A stretch of 64,000 bases of DNA, taken from Methylobacillus gramineus (GTDB lineage: Bacteria; Pseudomonadota; Gammaproteobacteria; Burkholderiales; Methylophilaceae). A program made the translations under genes and the position numbers. Shown here piece by piece: positions 52,185 to 62,427 of this stretch. The notes under the pieces are model-generated. The model did not search any database. It was not told the origin of the DNA and was given only the letters and a program-made list of their open reading frames with translations. Numbering within the stretch: the first letter of the stretch is position 1; each line of letters starts with the position of its first letter. Where the stretch lies: assembly GCF_020532675.1 (NCBI RefSeq), contig NZ_JAJAVE010000001.1:1-64000 (forward strand), in the 5' to 3' direction.

Positions 52185-54839
52185 TTAAACCGTAGTAGGG
52201 TTAGGCTTGTTCGCGTTGAGTTTGTATTTCTTGATGGCTTCAGCTGCCTTGGCTGCTGGCAGTTTTCCTTCGTCAGCCAGAGCTTTCAATGCCGCGACGA
52301 CGACGTGGAAGCGATCAACTTCAAAGAAGCTACGCAGCGCTTCACGGGAGTCTGAACGTCCATAACCATCTGTGCCCAGGGTGACGTAACGTTGTGGAAT
52401 AAAGTTACGGATCTGGTCAGCATAGGACTTCATGTAATCGGTCGAGGCAATCACAGGCCCTTCTGCTTTTTTCAGGCTGTTTGCAACAAAGCTTTCTTTC
52501 TGTGCCTTTTCTGGGTTGAGCAGGTTCCAGCGCTCAACATCCAGGCCTTCACGGCGCAGCTCGGTAAAGCTGGTCACGCTCCAGATATCAGCAGCAACAC
52601 CCCAGTCTTTTTCCAGTAAGTCAGCTGCAGCAATCACTTCGCGCAGGATCACGCCGCTGCCAAGTAGCTGAACCTTGGGCCCCTTGGCCTTGGATTTGCT
52701 GAATGCGTAGATACCCTTGAGTATGCCTTCTTCAGCACCCTTTGGCAGGGCAGGGTGAGTGTAGTTCTCGTTCATCAGGGTGATGTAGTAGTAGACATCC
52801 TCCTGGTTTTGCACCATGCGACGAAGCCCTTCCTGAATGATCACGGCCAGTTCATAGGCAAAGGTCGGGTCGTAGGAAATGCAGTTGGGGATGGTGGCAG
52901 ACATCAGGTGGCTGTGACCGTCCTCATGCTGCAAGCCTTCGCCATTCAGCGTGGTACGGCCAGCAGTAGCACCTAGCAGGAAACCACGCGCACGCGAGTC
53001 GCCCGCTGCCCATGCCAGGTCGCCGATACGCTGGAAGCCGAACATGGAGTAAAAGATGTAGAACGGAATCATCTGTACGCCGGTGACGCTGTAGGAGGTC
53101 GCGGCGGCGATCCATGAAGAGAATGAGCCTGCCTCGTTGATGCCTTCTTCAAGGATCTGGCCGTCTTTCTGCTCTTTATAGAACATCACCTGGTCGGAAT
53201 CCATCGGCTCGTACAATTGGCCGACGGAAGAATAGATGCCGAGCTGGCGGAACATGCCTTCCATGCCGAAGGTACGGGCTTCATCCGGCACAATGGGCAC
53301 TACAAACTTGCCCAGGGTCTTGTCGCGTACCAGCGTCGAAAGTATGCGTACAAACGCCATGGTGGTGGAAATTTCGCGTTCGCCTGTGGCACCCAGCATG
53401 TTCTCGAATGCAGAGAGTTCTGGCACGGTCAGCTCGTTACCTTTACGACGACGGGATGGCACAAAACCACCCATGGCTTCACGACGCGCTTTCAGGTACT
53501 GCATTTCCGGGCTGTCTTCTGCCGGACGGTAGAAGGACAGGTTTTCCACCTGCTCATCGGTCAGAGGCAGATCAAAACGGGTACGGAAGGCCTTCAGCGT
53601 TTCTACGCCCATGCTCTTCTGCTGGTGGGTCGTGTTCTGGCCTTCGCCTTCCTGGCCCATGCCATAGCCCTTGACCGTCTTGGCCAACACTACAGTAGGC
53701 TGACCCTTGTGGTTCACAGCCGAGTGATAAGCCGCATACACCTTGTGCGGATCATGACCGCCACGATTCAAGCGCCAGATATCCTCATCGGACATGGCGG
53801 CGACCATTTCCTTCAGTTCAGGATACTTGCCGAAGAAGTGCTCACGCGTGTAGGCGCCACCCTTGGCCTTGAAGTTCTGGTATTCGCCGTCTACGCACTC
53901 TTCCATGCGCTTCTTGAGCAGACCATCCTTGTCCATTGCCAGCAATGGATCCCAATAAGAGCCCCACAGCACTTTCAGCACGTTCCAGCCTGAGCCGCGG
54001 AACGCAGCTTCAAATTCCTGAATCACTTTGCCGTTGCCACGTACCGGGCCATCCAGGCGTTGCAGGTTACAGTTGATGACGAAAATCAGGTTGTCCAGTT
54101 TTTCACGCGCAGCCAGGGAAATGGCGCCCAATGATTCAGGCTCATCCATTTCGCCATCACCACAAAATACCCACACCTTGCGGTCTGAGGTATCAGCAAT
54201 GCCACGGTCATGCAGGTATTTCAGGAAGCGTGCCTGATAGATACCTTGCAATGGGCCAAGACCCATGGACACAGTAGGGAACTGCCAGAAATCAGGCATC
54301 AGCCAGGGGTGAGGGTAAGAGGACAGTCCATTGCCTTCCGTTTCAATACGGAAGTTGGACATTTGTTCTTCAGTCAAGCGACCTTCCAGGAAAGCGCGGG
54401 CATAGACACCTGGTGAGGAATGCCCCTGGAAGTAAATCAGGTCACCGCCAAAGTTTTCATTGGCAGCACGGAAAAAGTGGTTAAAGCCTGTGTCATACAA
54501 AGTGGCCGCGGATTGGAAGCTGGCAATGTGACCACCTACGCCAGGTGATTTTTCATTTGCGCGTAGTACAGTCATGATCGCATTCCAGCGGATCAGTGCG
54601 CGAATCTTGCGCTCCATGGCGGTATCGCCAGGATGCTTGGCTTGCAGGTGTGACGGAATGGTGTTTACGTAAGCGGTAGTCGCGTTATACGGTAAATATG
54701 CACCTGAGCGGCGAGCCTTGTCGATGAGCGTTTCCAACAGGAAGTGCGCGCGCTCGGTTCCCTCGCTCTCAAGTACCGATGAGATGGCTTCAAGCCATTC
54801 CTGGGTTTCTTGAGGGTCAATATCGGGGGTCAATGCCAT
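52185..54839 (-). CDS. aceE: Pyruvate dehydrogenase E1 component (homodimeric)
   Basis: 884 residues, the normal size of the homodimeric AceE. Thiamin diphosphate binding is indicated by GDGEMDEPESLG followed by the NLIFVINCN region; family landmarks GGHIASFQSAATLYDTGF and HEDGHSHL are present. It decarboxylates pyruvate and acetylates the lipoyl group of E2. It is the first gene of the operon, GGAG lies before the ATG, and the promoter should lie in the 197-base gap to the divergent aminopeptidase gene. Confidence 0.97.
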   Translation of the reverse strand: MALTPDIDPQETQEWLEAISSVLESEGTERAHFLLETLIDKARRSGAYLPYNATTAYVNTIPSHLQAKHPGDTAMERKIRALIRWNAIMTVLRANEKSPGVGGHIASFQSAATLYDTGFNHFFRAANENFGGDLIYFQGHSSPGVYARAFLEGRLTEEQMSNFRIETEGNGLSSYPHPWLMPDFWQFPTVSMGLGPLQGIYQARFLKYLHDRGIADTSDRKVWVFCGDGEMDEPESLGAISLAAREKLDNLIFVINCNLQRLDGPVRGNGKVIQEFEAAFRGSGWNVLKVLWGSYWDPLLAMDKDGLLKKRMEECVDGEYQNFKAKGGAYTREHFFGKYPELKEMVAAMSDEDIWRLNRGGHDPHKVYAAYHSAVNHKGQPTVVLAKTVKGYGMGQEGEGQNTTHQQKSMGVETLKAFRTRFDLPLTDEQVENLSFYRPAEDSPEMQYLKARREAMGGFVPSRRRKGNELTVPELSAFENMLGATGEREISTTMAFVRILSTLVRDKTLGKFVVPIVPDEARTFGMEGMFRQLGIYSSVGQLYEPMDSDQVMFYKEQKDGQILEEGINEAGSFSSWIAAATSYSVTGVQMIPFYIFYSMFGFQRIGDLAWAAGDSRARGFLLGATAGRTTLNGEGLQHEDGHSHLMSATIPNCISYDPTFAYELAVIIQEGLRRMVQNQEDVYYYITLMNENYTHPALPKGAEEGILKGIYAFSKSKAKGPKVQLLGSGVILREVIAAADLLEKDWGVAADIWSVTSFTELRREGLDVERWNLLNPEKAQKESFVANSLKKAEGPVIASTDYMKSYADQIRNFIPQRYVTLGTDGYGRSDSREALRSFFEVDRFHVVVAALKALADEGKLPAAKAAEAIKKYKLNANKPNPTTV

Positions 54840-55036
54840 GTAGGATCTCCGGGAAACTTGTATGATTCGCTTGGGTATAATCAGCCTGATGCAGCATCAA
54901 GCTTGAAATGTCGTTATGGCTTGAGGCCGTTTTGAAGTCGCTATATTGGCTTTTTTGACTCATCAGGTCAAGTTTTGCCGTATCAGCCAGCGCTTGAATC
55001 CAAGAGGCTAACCCGCTAAAAACAAGAGGAATCTTA

Positions 55037-56491
55037 ATGACCGTGCAATTGAAACAAATCGCTAGCCTGGCTGATGAGAAATCCCTCGCCAATGCAAGTC
55101 ATATACTGTTTGTTCTACCCAAGAACAAACCATCCGCATTGCCACTGGCGACAATACTAGAGGCCAGGCTCAGACGTGCGCGTAGCAAATATACCGACCT
55201 GGCGAAAACACCACTGTTCGCAGACCTCCCCAACGGCGGTGTAGCCAGCTGGGTGGTGCTTGATGGCAAGCAAAATTGTTTTCAACGACATACGCTGTTA
55301 CGTAAAGCAGCCAAGGCCCTATTTGAGGATAAACCACAGGCTGTGACGGTGGTGGTGTTGGGGGATGATGTGCAGCGTGAGCAAGCTGCACGAGAAGCGT
55401 TTTATGTATTGAGCGTGAATGCGGTTGCATTGCCTTCCCGTAAGGCTAAAACCAAACAATATCCGTTGAAGAAAATTTCCATCCTGGGATGGAAAGATGA
55501 TGCGGGTTTTGCCGATGTCGCCGCCCTGGTGCAAGGCAATGCGCTGGCGCGGCAATTGACGATGACCCCGCCGAATGAGCAGACCCCAACCCAGTATCGG
55601 GAGCAGATTGCTGCACTGGCCAAGCAACATGGCTGGAAACATGAAGCATTTGACGTCAAAAAGCTACGTAAACTGGGGGCAGGGGCATTTGTCGCCGTGG
55701 CCCAGGGATCCGATCCGCAAGATGCGGCGATTGTGCATCTGAGCTATGCGCCTAAAGGCGCACAACAGCATGTGGCGCTGGTGGGCAAGGGCATCTGCTT
55801 TGATACCGGAGGCCATAACCTCAAGCCTGCCCGTTATATGAGCGGCATGCATGAGGACATGAATGGTTCTGCAGTGGCGCTTGGGATACTGCTCGCGGCC
55901 AGCCAATCTACATTGCCGATCAGGATTGATTGCTGGCTGGCGATTGCACAAAACCATATTGGCCCACAGGCCTACAAGCAGAATGACGTGGTGACGGCAC
56001 TGAATGGCACCACGATTGAAATAGTGCATACCGATGCCGAGGGCCGCATGGTACTGGCAGATACACTGACGCTGGCCTCACGTGAAAAGCCCGAGTTTAT
56101 TCTGGATTTTGCAACGCTCACCGGCAGCATGCATGTGGCCTTGGGAGATCGATACAGCGGCGTAATTGGCAATCATCAACATTGGCTGGACAAAGCGGTT
56201 GCCATTGGGGAGACGGTGGGCGAGCGGGTATGCAAGCTGCCGTTTGATGAAGATTATGAAGAGGATCTGGAAAGCCATATCGCGGACATCAAGCAGTGTA
56301 CCTTGGAAGGAGGGGCTGACCATGTCTTGGCGGCTCGCTTCCTGGCCAGATTTATCGAGAATGACGTGCCCTGGGTGCATGTGGACTTGTCTTCATACAA
56401 CCGTAAGGGAGGGCTGGGGGCTGTAGGCAGTGATGTGAATGGCTTTGGCGTTAGTCTGGGATTGACACTGATTAAAACGGCTGGCGAATAA
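55037..56491 (+). CDS. Leucyl aminopeptidase (M17 family)
   Basis: 484 residues. The two-metal catalytic core is recognisable by VGKGICFDTGGHNLKP, the MHEDMNGSA helix and the signature NTDAEGR-type HTDAEGRMVLADTL, followed by ATLTGSMHVALG. M17 peptidases remove N-terminal residues, leucine by preference, and some regulate transcription. The N-terminal domain is shorter and more divergent than PepA. AGAGGAA precedes the ATG. Confidence 0.9.
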   Translation: MTVQLKQIASLADEKSLANASHILFVLPKNKPSALPLATILEARLRRARSKYTDLAKTPLFADLPNGGVASWVVLDGKQNCFQRHTLLRKAAKALFEDKPQAVTVVVLGDDVQREQAAREAFYVLSVNAVALPSRKAKTKQYPLKKISILGWKDDAGFADVAALVQGNALARQLTMTPPNEQTPTQYREQIAALAKQHGWKHEAFDVKKLRKLGAGAFVAVAQGSDPQDAAIVHLSYAPKGAQQHVALVGKGICFDTGGHNLKPARYMSGMHEDMNGSAVALGILLAASQSTLPIRIDCWLAIAQNHIGPQAYKQNDVVTALNGTTIEIVHTDAEGRMVLADTLTLASREKPEFILDFATLTGSMHVALGDRYSGVIGNHQHWLDKAVAIGETVGERVCKLPFDEDYEEDLESHIADIKQCTLEGGADHVLAARFLARFIENDVPWVHVDLSSYNRKGGLGAVGSDVNGFGVSLGLTLIKTAGE

Positions 56492-56645
56492 GTCTGTTAG
56501 GACTATTTTAGTTGGCCGCTATTTTCTATCTAATGAAGAAGTTAGTCAGTGAGCAAACACTATAAAGATAAAGGCACTAAACACTGACCGATCCAATGGA
56601 TGATATGAAATATTCATTGGCACATAACCCAGGAAGGAAAGCCAA

Positions 56646-57404
56646 ATGAAAATGTCCAAGAGAGTGTACGGATTGTTACTGGTGTCTGGTTTTGTATGGC
56701 AGCTTCCCGTGGCCATGGCTGCGGATAGTGGATTTAGTGTCGGGGATTTTTCCGATGCAGAGTGGACGCAATATAGTATTGAGAATACTGGCGGACAAGT
56801 CTTGAACTGGAGTGCGCTGGATAATACCGGAGGTAATCCCGGCAGCTATAGCCTGTTGGATTTCAATAAGGCCGCTACTTCGCAACCTGGTTTAAGTGCC
56901 ATCAGGGTAGCTAATATATACGATGGGTTTGCCTATAATCCTGCAGTGTCGGGTGCGTTAGATACGCTTAGCTTCACATTTGATGCCAAAGGCTTCTCCA
57001 GTAACATCAATACCCAGGTCTCAGCCTATTTGCGACCAGTGATCCTGCAAAACGGGATCAGTTTTTCAGTCGCTTCGTCTGACACTATAGTCACGGTTGG
57101 CAATTGGAATACCCTGACTTGGTCATTTACATCGGCTAGTAATTGGGGTGACCCTTATAACGATGTGGAATTTAACCCAGATTTCAGTGCATCAGGAGCT
57201 CCTATCCAGTTTGGTTTTCGCTTCTCGTTGAATTTGTCTTGTAGTGGTGCTTTTGGATGCAGGCAAACATTGGCTAGGACTGGTGTCGATAATTTTCAGG
57301 TCAGCGTGACTGCTGTGCCTGAGCCTAGTGCTTATGCCATGATGTTTGCTGGCTTAAGTCTCCTCGGTCTGGCTCGCAGGAGAAAAATGCAACAGTGCGT
57401 TTAA
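56646..57404 (+). CDS. PEP-CTERM sorting-signal protein
   Basis: 252 residues. A signal peptide (cleavage near AMAADS) leads to a beta-rich, Ser/Asn-rich secreted domain, and the C-terminus carries VPEPSAYAMMFAGL, a hydrophobic helix and RRRK: the full PEP-CTERM tripartite signal recognised by exosortase. Such proteins are exported with an exopolysaccharide matrix. No exosortase or polysaccharide genes lie in the window. Two cysteines (LSCSGAFGC) may form a disulfide. Confidence 0.9.
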   Translation: MKMSKRVYGLLLVSGFVWQLPVAMAADSGFSVGDFSDAEWTQYSIENTGGQVLNWSALDNTGGNPGSYSLLDFNKAATSQPGLSAIRVANIYDGFAYNPAVSGALDTLSFTFDAKGFSSNINTQVSAYLRPVILQNGISFSVASSDTIVTVGNWNTLTWSFTSASNWGDPYNDVEFNPDFSASGAPIQFGFRFSLNLSCSGAFGCRQTLARTGVDNFQVSVTAVPEPSAYAMMFAGLSLLGLARRRKMQQCV

Positions 57405-57470
57405 ACATCTGGGCTTGTTAACCTCTGCGGCAGAATTGCTTTCATTAAGATGAAACCGGATGGGGAATAG

Positions 57471-57500
57471 AAAAAGGGCGGCATTGTCGCCCTTTTTCTT
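57471..57500 (+). terminator. Rho-independent terminator after PEP-CTERM gene
   Basis: AAAAAGGGCG pairs with CGCCCTTTTT across a 7-base loop and continues into CTTT. Confidence 0.92.
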
Positions 57501-57529
57501 TATCGCCGACTTCTTATATTATCGGTGGC

Positions 57530-57943
57530 ATGATGGATTATTTTGATTTGGTTATTCCGCTGCATGAAGTTGAGTTGAGCGCTATCCGCGCACAAGGGGC
57601 GGGCGGCCAGAACGTCAACAAGGTCTCCAGTGCTATTCACCTGCGGTTTGACGTGAAGGCGTCATCCTTGCCTGAACCAGTCAAGGCGCGTTTGTTGCGC
57701 CTGCATGACCATCGCATTACGCGCGATGGGATGGTCATCATCAAGGCCCAGACTCATCGCAGCCAGGAGCTTAACCGCGATGATGCCCTAGAGCGCCTAC
57801 ATGCGCTGGTGGCGAGTGTAGCCGTATTGCCCAAGGTACGCAGGCCGACCCAGCCTACGCGAGGTTCGCAAAGACGCAGGCTGGAAGGTAAAAGTCAGCG
57901 TGGTGAGGTAAAGCTGATGCGCCGCAAGGTCACTGACGGCTGA
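57530..57943 (+). CDS. arfB: Alternative ribosome-rescue factor ArfB (YaeJ)
   Basis: 137 residues. The GGQ peptidyl-hydrolase motif lies in GAGGQNVNKVSSA, and the basic C-terminal tail (RRPTQPTRGSQRRRLEGKSQ) would enter the empty mRNA channel. ArfB releases peptides from ribosomes stalled at mRNA ends. Two adjacent methionines leave the exact start open by one codon. Confidence 0.93.
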   Translation: MMDYFDLVIPLHEVELSAIRAQGAGGQNVNKVSSAIHLRFDVKASSLPEPVKARLLRLHDHRITRDGMVIIKAQTHRSQELNRDDALERLHALVASVAVLPKVRRPTQPTRGSQRRRLEGKSQRGEVKLMRRKVTDG

Positions 57944-58035
57944 GTGCCATGCTGTCTTGCCTACAATGTTTGTCTATGAAGGTTGTGAGCAGCACTGATG
58001 TTGTATTAATAAGGACCGTGGGTATAGCTTGATGG

Positions 58036-59760
58036 TTATTTGACTGGTGGTTTGAGCGCTCTACGCAGCCTGCTAATTTTTCGTGTCATCCAGCGCCAGA
58101 GCCAGCCATCGGCAATTTCCCTGCCATTGATGATCCAGGTCAATGTTTTATGGTTGCTCAGGCATATAGGCTGTGCAGCCTTGCCAGATGAGCTTCCACA
58201 GAAGAGCAAGCGATCACCTATCAATAATGGGGTGGTGAGTGCGGGTAACAGCTCATATTGGCCACTGCGCACCAGCATCAGTGGAACTAATGGCAATTTC
58301 CTTACGCGGTTGGCAGGGTCTCGTGTCAGGGCATCCAGCGTGACGGGCAGGCCCCAGGCAATCAGGTTGGCGACAGCCGGACTATGTTCTGCATCCACTG
58401 TGACTCCCCAGGCATCGGGTACATTTTCTCCGACGATACCCACCAACTGGCTGATCAGCTGGTTTGCCCAGTTGTTGTCCTGGGTACGGACCAGGCGGAG
58501 AAAGTGCGTCATCATGGGGGTGATCATACGAGCCAGACATTCGTGCGCAATGATGTCGCTGGTGTCCATGGAGATGTCTGCATTGAAATGCTCAAACAGG
58601 GGTTCGTTGAAACGGCGGTTCTTGCGCACCACCACAAACAGGTCTGGATTGATCTTTTGCGCGGTCATGACGATGGACAGGTTATTAATGTCGCTATTGG
58701 TGCCGGCAATAATACCCACCGCATCCGCGATACCCGCTTCTATCAAGGTAGCTGCTTCAGTACCGCTGCCGACGATGCAGTGTTCACAGTGGGTAAGTTC
58801 TGGATCGGCTTCGATCACTACGGTGGTGATTTGCTCGCGTTCCAGGTTTTCTACCACGGCCTTACCAAAGCGCCCATAGCCACAGATAATCCACTTACCT
58901 ATCGGCGGGACTTTAGGCAATATCAGCGTGTCGCCAGGAACCCCGGTGAGCCATTGATGCAATAGATAGGTACCAATCGCATGTACTTCCATCCCAAGTT
59001 GATCACCAAATAGCTGGTAAGGATTAAGGATGTGATCGGTACCAAAAGAGGCCATATTGGCCGCGACGTCGTCATCTTCGGCGCGTGCCAGCACTGTCAG
59101 GTTGGGGTTGAGCAATTTTGCCCCCACCGCTACTGCCAGATTAACGTGGTCATTGTCGGTCAGTGCGGCGATCCCTTTGCACATGGGATGACGCACGCCA
59201 GCGCGCAATAAGGTGTCGGGCAATTGGGCATCTGAGCATAGCGCAGGGATGTCGAACTGGTAGTCTTCCAGTTCTAGGTCATTCACCCGGTCTTGATTCA
59301 TTTCCGTGACGACAACGCGTATGCCTTTGTGATCAAGCGCTTTGACCAGCAGGCTGCCAGTCTCGCCATAGCCAGACACAATGTAGAACGGCTCGTGCAG
59401 GTTGGCGACGGCGCGGGCAAAACTCGTGGTGGTGAGCGCTTGCTTTAGGGCCGGATCCTGGAACAGTGAAATAATCTTACCGATGGCATAAAACCAGGGA
59501 ATGACGGTCAGGTAAATCGAGAATGTCATCCATAAACGCTGAGTAGAACTATAGGGGTAGGGCACTTCACCAAAGCCAATGGTGGTGGCAGTGTAGCTAA
59601 TTACATAGAGCGCCTCGAAAATGCTCATGTGCCACGGCTGGCCTTTGTCATCAATTCCCGGCATCAGCGTCAGCCCGATGATGGCAATGGTATAAGTGAT
59701 GATCACCGTGATCAGCGGCGCACGCATGCGCCGCAGGATCAGGAAGAATATATTATTCAA
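58036..59760 (-). CDS. Ion channel with two RCK/TrkA-N domains (putative K+ channel)
   Basis: 574 residues. Two transmembrane helices (about 13-33 and 75-96) flank a pore loop with filter TTIGFGE, followed by two cytoplasmic Rossmann/RCK units (FYIVSGYGETGSLLVKAL and WIICGYGRFGKAVVENL). This is the architecture of RCK-gated potassium channels, though GFGE replaces the usual GYGD. It is 40 bases downstream of the DUF6394-like gene and probably co-transcribed with the CYTH-CHAD block. Confidence 0.85.
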   Translation of the reverse strand: MNNIFFLILRRMRAPLITVIITYTIAIIGLTLMPGIDDKGQPWHMSIFEALYVISYTATTIGFGEVPYPYSSTQRLWMTFSIYLTVIPWFYAIGKIISLFQDPALKQALTTTSFARAVANLHEPFYIVSGYGETGSLLVKALDHKGIRVVVTEMNQDRVNDLELEDYQFDIPALCSDAQLPDTLLRAGVRHPMCKGIAALTDNDHVNLAVAVGAKLLNPNLTVLARAEDDDVAANMASFGTDHILNPYQLFGDQLGMEVHAIGTYLLHQWLTGVPGDTLILPKVPPIGKWIICGYGRFGKAVVENLEREQITTVVIEADPELTHCEHCIVGSGTEAATLIEAGIADAVGIIAGTNSDINNLSIVMTAQKINPDLFVVVRKNRRFNEPLFEHFNADISMDTSDIIAHECLARMITPMMTHFLRLVRTQDNNWANQLISQLVGIVGENVPDAWGVTVDAEHSPAVANLIAWGLPVTLDALTRDPANRVRKLPLVPLMLVRSGQYELLPALTTPLLIGDRLLFCGSSSGKAAQPICLSNHKTLTWIINGREIADGWLWRWMTRKISRLRRALKPPVK

Positions 59761-59800
59761 TCGTGAATTCCGTTTGCACCGGGATGGCTGAGCGCCAGGA

Positions 59801-60172
59801 TCAACGGCGCAGGGTAATGGTTTCTGCCAGCAGCAGAATCACTGAGGTGATATTGGCCAGCAAGGCCCCACCGCTGAGTGAAACCACTCGCGACGAGGTG
59901 CCGCTATCATCGCCAGCCGTGACGGTAACCCAGACCACAGCTGCTGCAATCAGTTGTAAGTCGGCGACCAGGCTGGTGGAAAGATGGATGGCACCAATTT
60001 GGGTGCGATCGCCGAATTTGAGCACTGTGGCAATTAGGTTCACCACAATGGCAGCATATAGCTCGTATATATGGTGGTGGATAGGGTTATCGCTGCCACC
60101 AATAAAAAAGCCAAAATTCAAGGTCATCGCTAATACGATGAAAAACCCAAACACTACTTTTTCCAGATTCAT
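59801..60172 (-). CDS. DUF6394-like small membrane protein
   Basis: 123 residues with three hydrophobic helices (about 8-25, 36-52 and 70-90) and a fourth near the C-terminus. The sequence resembles the uncharacterised DUF6394 family, a call from memory, not a search. Its position directly before the K+ channel gene suggests an accessory subunit. Confidence 0.6.
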   Translation of the reverse strand: MNLEKVVFGFFIVLAMTLNFGFFIGGSDNPIHHHIYELYAAIVVNLIATVLKFGDRTQIGAIHLSTSLVADLQLIAAAVVWVTVTAGDDSGTSSRVVSLSGGALLANITSVILLLAETITLRR

Positions 60173-60256
60173 GGCGATCTCTTAAAATGAACAGTCAGGT
60201 GATTTACTACCAGCGAATGGGTGCGAGTTTAGTGGATTTTCCTCAATCGAGCACCC

Positions 60257-61741
60257 TTACCAGAATTTTTTTGCCTCTTTCAGGGCTTTCCATGTCTCTG
60301 ACAAAGACTTTTTATGGCGTTTTTCATGCTTGTTTGCCCAATCGAGGTAATGACTCAATGTGGGCTGCAATGCAGGGTCGCGTTTTGCCAGGCGGCTCAG
60401 CAAGTTGCGTGTGACGCTGAGATCATTGAGTTTGCCCAACAGTCCCTGCAGCGCACTCAATGCATGCCTGAATTGCACGGCCTGGCGCTGGGTTTTCTTG
60501 CCTGGGTAAAGAGGGCTAAAAAAGTCAGTCGCATAGCGCAAACGGCGCGCACTGATGCGAACCTGATGCCGTTCATCATCCGCCAATTTATGCAGTTTCT
60601 TGCCCTTTACCAGTAGCTTGTCCAGATGTTTTTCCAGTTTGCTGCTGGCGGTGTGTGCGAGAGCATGCCTGCTGGGTGCAAGACCATTGGCCGCGCTCAG
60701 GCCCAACACCAGCAATAAGCGTTGATAGCGCTGGCTATTCAGCCCCGCACGTAATCTGCTATAAGCGCGTTTTTGCGCTGTTCTCGCCCGCTGGTAAATT
60801 CCGGCAGCATTGCCGGGATCCAGGTTGGCCTTGGGCAGAGATTCTGTCAGCAACACATCCAGGTCGCGTGCGCTGCCAAGCAAGGTGTTGAGCCAATCCA
60901 ATTCTGCTTTAAGAGCCTCATCGGCCAAGCCAAATAATCTCAGCGCCGCGCTTAGCTGACGCAAGGCGATACGCATCTGGTGCACACCTTCAGGGTCTGC
61001 TCCTGTCAGTGCGATTTCCTGATTGCTCTGTAAATGACGCAGGCACTCCCAGGCTATCTTCTCAAATGCCTCTTGCTGGTTATCCTGCTTGGTCAACCCT
61101 GTCGGTTTTGCATGGGATGGGGTAAAGGGAAAGTCGCGGTAATAGGCATATCCGCGTTGGGCCTTGCTGACATTTTCAATCGTCAGCGCGATGTCTGCCT
61201 GTAAAGCCAGCGCCAGTTCAAACAGGTGTTTGATATCGCCCTGCTTGAGTTCCAGCTCAATTTCGGTCATGGCTTGCTGTTGTTTACCCGCAATCACCTG
61301 ACCAGCATCCAGTGATAATTCGATATGGCTGCCTTCGTATTGCAACTGCCACTCTGTACGGCGCATGTCGGTGGTAAAGATGGGTTTTAGCGCCTTGCGT
61401 AATGTCAGATCGTCAAATACCGGCGTTAGCATCGGGTCAATGATTTTGGTGAAGTCGGGTTCACCTTTGGCAATGATGTCTTCCCATTCCAGACGTTGAT
61501 GCAAGCCTGCCAGTGAGTGACCAGCGGCCTTGACTGCCTGAAACCAGCCGCCAGACATGCGTCGTACCCGCAGGCTTAAGCGTTTATCCAATAGTTGCAG
61601 GTCCTCGGTGTCGTAATAGGTGCTGACCAGTCTGCGGGTAATAGCCTTTTCGCTGAGGTGTTGACGGATGACCGGATGACGTCGCAGGCGAGGAATATCG
61701 CTGACGGCGATGCGCAGCTTGAGTTCAATTTCATTTGGCAT
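60257..61741 (-). CDS. CYTH-CHAD domain protein
   Basis: 494 residues from the ATG at 61741 (GGGAGG 5 bases before it). An N-terminal CYTH (triphosphate tunnel) domain begins with the signature MPNEIELKL, and a C-terminal CHAD domain rich in conserved histidines, lysines and arginines (GVHQMRIALRQLSAALRLF, HQVRISARRLRYATDFF) follows. CYTH hydrolyses triphosphates, including tripolyphosphate; CHAD binds polyphosphate. Its start lies inside the end of the ParA-like gene. Confidence 0.93.
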   Translation of the reverse strand: MPNEIELKLRIAVSDIPRLRRHPVIRQHLSEKAITRRLVSTYYDTEDLQLLDKRLSLRVRRMSGGWFQAVKAAGHSLAGLHQRLEWEDIIAKGEPDFTKIIDPMLTPVFDDLTLRKALKPIFTTDMRRTEWQLQYEGSHIELSLDAGQVIAGKQQQAMTEIELELKQGDIKHLFELALALQADIALTIENVSKAQRGYAYYRDFPFTPSHAKPTGLTKQDNQQEAFEKIAWECLRHLQSNQEIALTGADPEGVHQMRIALRQLSAALRLFGLADEALKAELDWLNTLLGSARDLDVLLTESLPKANLDPGNAAGIYQRARTAQKRAYSRLRAGLNSQRYQRLLLVLGLSAANGLAPSRHALAHTASSKLEKHLDKLLVKGKKLHKLADDERHQVRISARRLRYATDFFSPLYPGKKTQRQAVQFRHALSALQGLLGKLNDLSVTRNLLSRLAKRDPALQPTLSHYLDWANKHEKRHKKSLSETWKALKEAKKFW

Positions 61742-62390
61742 GGCTGCCTCCCTGTTTTGCAGCACGTTTGCTGGCATTAACCAGCCAGTGTAATAGTGGT
61801 GACCATTGTTGCAAGTCGCGACTTACCTGTGATGGACGTACATCAAACAGGCTAGCGCCTTGTTCTGCAGCCAGGGCATAGACCTGGGCATTGCGCAAAT
61901 TGCCCAGCACAGGAAAGCCCGACTCTGCCAGAAAGTCCTGCAACGCAGAAGCGGCGCGTGTACGACTATCAACTCTCATGCCTATCATCGCAACAAAAGT
62001 ATGGCCCTTGCGGATGGATTTTTCTTCACGCAGCACTTGCAGAAAATCGCGTGTGGCGCCCATGTCGAAAGCGGATGGCTGCATGGGTACGATGACCCAG
62101 TCTGCATGTTTCACTGCGGTACTTAATTTATCTCCGCGCAAGCCTGCGGGAGAGTCGACGATGTTCCAGTCTGCACTCAGGCTGCCGGTATGGTCACCAC
62201 GACCGTCCAGTCCATGAATCAGAGGCAGCTTGTAAGGGCGGCGCTCCAGCCATTGCAAAGCCGAGCGTTGTCTGTCCATGTCGGATAAAACGACATGGCG
62301 TCCACGGGTGGCAAAGTAGCCGGCTAGGTTGGTAGCCAGGGTAGTCTTGCCACTCCCTCCCTTGGGGTTGGCAATCAGGACTGTACTCAA
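61731..62390 (-). CDS. ParA-like P-loop ATPase
   Basis: 219 residues. The deviant Walker A is PKGGSGKTT near residues 9-17, with LSDMDRQRS after it. It is close to the short ParA proteins that stand alone or position polyhydroxybutyrate or other granules. It starts at TTG, supported by GGAG 6 bases upstream. It overlaps the CYTH-CHAD gene by 11 bases. Confidence 0.85.
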   Translation of the reverse strand: MSTVLIANPKGGSGKTTLATNLAGYFATRGRHVVLSDMDRQRSALQWLERRPYKLPLIHGLDGRGDHTGSLSADWNIVDSPAGLRGDKLSTAVKHADWVIVPMQPSAFDMGATRDFLQVLREEKSIRKGHTFVAMIGMRVDSRTRAASALQDFLAESGFPVLGNLRNAQVYALAAEQGASLFDVRPSQVSRDLQQWSPLLHWLVNASKRAAKQGGSHAK

Positions 62391-62427
62391 AACTGCTCCA
62401 GAGATGTATTGGGCGATAAGTAGATCA

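Noticed and set aside
56615-56640. TTGGCACATAACCCAGG upstream of the PEP-CTERM gene as a sigma-54 promoter
   Set aside because: The -24 half is good but the base pair 10 positions later is AG, not GC, and the transcript would start at or after the ATG.
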